From positions 1 through 7,075 of the forward strand of contig CAZXLK010000077.1 in the NCBI GenBank assembly GCA_964641775.1: DNA of 7,075 nucleotides. Reading direction: 5' to 3'. Below are positions 5,542-7,075 of the stretch, in pieces. The DNA is from CAIPFQ01 sp964641775. Lineage in GTDB: Bacteria; Chlamydiota; Chlamydiia; Chlamydiales; SM23-39. The notes under the pieces are model-generated. The model worked only from the letters and a program-made list of their open reading frames with translations, ran no database searches and had not been told where the DNA came from. Within the stretch, counting starts at the first letter, position 1; the number at the start of each line of letters is the position of its first letter. Position numbers and translations under genes: made by a program.

Positions 5542-6332
5542 TGATCAAATACCTTCTTCTTATTTTCTTTGCTGCCTCCCCGCTCCTTGCTCAAAATGCT
5601 CCTGTTCAGACGCCTGCAGCAAAAGCAGTAAGCCAGGCAGTGCAGGCAGACCAGGGGGGAAATGTCAATCCCGCCCTGACCACAAAACTTGCCGTTTTAG
5701 CAGGGCTTTCCCTTTTGCCTTTTGCCATCATGCTCCTCACATCATTTATGAAAATCGTTGTGGTTTTGTCGATGTTTCGCCAAGCATTGGGAGTGCAGCA
5801 GACGCCGCCAAACCAGGTGCTCAATGGAGTTGCTCTTCTCATAACGATTTATGTGATGTTTCCAACGGGGCTTGCCATGTATCAGGCGGCTGAGGGAGCA
5901 ATTCAAAGCGCAGGACCTGTCCCTGTCCTTTCAAGCCAAAGTGCGTTTTATGTAGTCAATATTGTAGATCAGGCAAAAGAGCCCCTTCGAAATTTTTTAC
6001 AAAGAAACTGCGCTCAAAAACACATTTCGGGATTTTATCAGCTGGCATACCGCATTTTTCCTGAGCCTTACAAAAGTGAGCTCAAATCCAATGATTTCAT
6101 TATCTTGATCCCATCCTTCATTACGAGCCAGCTTAAAAGCGCCTTTGAAATTGCCGTTTTGATCTATCTTCCCTTTTTTGTCATCGACATGGTCGTCTCC
6201 AATATCCTCCTGGCAATGGGTATGATGATGCTATCTCCTCTCACCATTGCTTTGCCGATCAAACTCCTCCTCCTTGTCATTGTTGATGGCTGGACTATTT
6301 TAATTCAGGGACTTGCAATGTCGTTTAGGTAA
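5538..6332 (+). CDS. sctR: Type III secretion export gate protein (FliP/YscR family)
   Basis: SctR forms the pentameric core of the export gate with SctS and SctT. I chose ATG 5538, which overlaps the sctL stop by 4 nt and gives a signal peptide (MMIKYLLLIFFAASPLLA, probable cleavage after residue 18). ATG 5541 is equally possible; an upstream in-frame ATG at 5496 would spoil the signal sequence. An Ala/Gln/Pro-rich stretch (about 19-45) precedes the core. Family marks are SFMKIVVVLSMFRQALGVQQTPPNQVLNG (69-97), the periplasmic segment with EPLRNFLQRN (148-157), IPSFITSQLKSAFEI (191-205), and the final helices with LSPLTIALPIKLLLLVIVDGW (starting at 232). The signal peptide and N-terminal extension make the 264-residue form more FliP-like than the roughly 220-residue forms of many virulence systems. 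The ribosome site is weak, so coupling to sctL is likely. Confidence 0.94.
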   Translation: MMIKYLLLIFFAASPLLAQNAPVQTPAAKAVSQAVQADQGGNVNPALTTKLAVLAGLSLLPFAIMLLTSFMKIVVVLSMFRQALGVQQTPPNQVLNGVALLITIYVMFPTGLAMYQAAEGAIQSAGPVPVLSSQSAFYVVNIVDQAKEPLRNFLQRNCAQKHISGFYQLAYRIFPEPYKSELKSNDFIILIPSFITSQLKSAFEIAVLIYLPFFVIDMVVSNILLAMGMMMLSPLTIALPIKLLLLVIVDGWTILIQGLAMSFR

Positions 6333-6335
6333 AAC

Positions 6336-6611
6336 ATGTTTCAAAATGAGATCTATCAGTTAAGTTATCAAGCTCTTCTTTTAATCCTGATTCTCTCAGG
6401 CCCTCCCATCATTATCAGCATGATTTTGGGTCTTCTTGTAGCTATTTTCCAAGCAGCAACCCAAATCCAAGAACAGACTTTATCATTTACCGTAAAACTC
6501 TTTGCAGTGATCTTTACTATCATCTTTTTGGGAGGGTGGCTGGGAGGACAGGTGATGCAGTTTACCACCACCATTTTCACTAATCTTCCTCGCTGGGCAG
6601 CAGCTTCGTGA
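6336..6611 (+). CDS. sctS: Type III secretion export gate protein (FliQ/YscS family)
   Basis: SctS is the small export gate subunit that wraps the SctR/SctT core as helical hairpins. The 91-residue product has two long hydrophobic helices, about 12-40 and 50-78. Between them is the signature FQAATQIQEQTLSFTVKL (38-55), nearly identical to the family consensus I remember. The start follows the sctR stop by 3 nt, with TAGG at 6326-6329 as a ribosome site six bases upstream. The stop overlaps the GTG start of sctT (GTGA at 6608-6611). Length and composition are normal for the family. Confidence 0.95.
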   Translation: MFQNEIYQLSYQALLLILILSGPPIIISMILGLLVAIFQAATQIQEQTLSFTVKLFAVIFTIIFLGGWLGGQVMQFTTTIFTNLPRWAAAS

Positions 6612-7075
6612 ATACCCTCAGCGCAACAGATAGCTATCTCAATATGCTCCTTTCCCTTCCCAACTTGGAGCCTACGACAGTCCTCTCTGTTTTTTTATTA
6701 ACATTGGCAAGACTTCTTCCCATTGTTACTTTGGCCCCTTTTTTAGGCTCTCGCAATATGCCTGCAACCATGCGAATTGGATTTAGTTTGGCCCTCGTTG
6801 CAATCTTTCTTCCTCAAAATCTTTTAACTGTCCATGAAGAAATCCCTTTTAACGGTGCATTCATCGGATTCATGATTAAAGAACTTGTCATTGGTTTTGG
6901 GCTGGGATTTTTGGCCACAATTCCCTTTGTGATTGCCCAAATGGCAGGGAGCTTGATTGATTTTCAAAGAGGAGCATCGTCTCTTCAAGTATCAGATCCT
7001 ACAACGCAAACGCAAACAGGCCCGGTGGGTCTTCTTTGTAATTTTGTTTTGATCGCCATTTTTTTTTCGGTGGGA
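6608..7075 (+). CDS. sctT: Type III secretion export gate protein (FliR/YscT family), 3' end missing
   Basis: The frame opens at GTG 6608, overlapping the sctS stop by 4 nt, and stays open to the window edge, giving 156 visible residues. SctT closes the SctR-SctS export gate in the inner membrane. Family marks are LARLLPIVTLAPFLGSRNMP (residues 33-52), MRIGFSLALVAIFLP (55-69), KELVIGFGLGFLATIP (91-106) and AQMAGSLIDFQRGASSLQV (110-128) with the following DPTTQTQTGP, which match FliR/YscT proteins. Four hydrophobic segments are visible. The GTG start is preferred to ATG 6644 because it forms the same coupled overlap seen elsewhere in the operon and keeps normal N-terminal length. About the last 40% of the protein lies outside the window. 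Confidence 0.9.
   Translation, partial: MNTLSATDSYLNMLLSLPNLEPTTVLSVFLLTLARLLPIVTLAPFLGSRNMPATMRIGFSLALVAIFLPQNLLTVHEEIPFNGAFIGFMIKELVIGFGLGFLATIPFVIAQMAGSLIDFQRGASSLQVSDPTTQTQTGPVGLLCNFVLIAIFFSVG

Overview
The window looks like a piece of a chlamydial chromosome, most likely from an environmental (Parachlamydia-related) lineage rather than the Chlamydiaceae. The main reason is the block at about 3202-7075. It encodes type III secretion proteins in the order sctJ, an unrecognised ORF in the sctK position, sctL, sctR, sctS, sctT, which from memory matches Chlamydia (cdsJ, CT560, cdsL, cdsR, cdsS, cdsT). The DNA is moderately AT-rich by eye. Every convincing gene is on the + strand. The genus cannot be fixed from this sequence; Waddlia-like organisms are one candidate, because some of them keep pyrimidine synthesis, but that is inference.

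Region 1 (1-2060) is a pyrimidine cluster: the 3' part of pyrD (dihydroorotate dehydrogenase), then pyrE (orotate phosphoribosyltransferase) and pyrF (OMP decarboxylase). Together these convert dihydroorotate to UMP. PyrE and PyrF closely resemble the two halves of eukaryotic UMP synthase, in the same order. Here they are two ORFs in different frames that overlap by 17 nt. pyrD and pyrE share one frame and are separated by a single TAG stop lying inside a short duplication. The first ~50 residues of PyrE are not family sequence and contain a 69-nt palindromic element inserted in frame.

Region 2 (2061-2198) is a 138-nt gap. It holds a second palindromic element of the same size and architecture as the one inside pyrE. 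The two copies suggest a dispersed palindromic repeat family, and this is the most novel observation in the window.

Region 3 (2199-3161) is a family 2 glycosyltransferase of the rhamnosyltransferase-like type. It probably acts in surface polysaccharide or glycolipid synthesis.

Region 4 (3162-7075) starts with a possible extended -10 promoter just before sctJ. The secretion genes follow, closely packed or overlapping by 4 nt, which suggests one translationally coupled operon. They build the inner-membrane ring lipoprotein (SctJ), the cytosolic sorting-platform stator (SctL, perhaps with the sctK-position protein) and the export gate (SctR, SctS, SctT). sctT starts at a GTG and runs off the window end.
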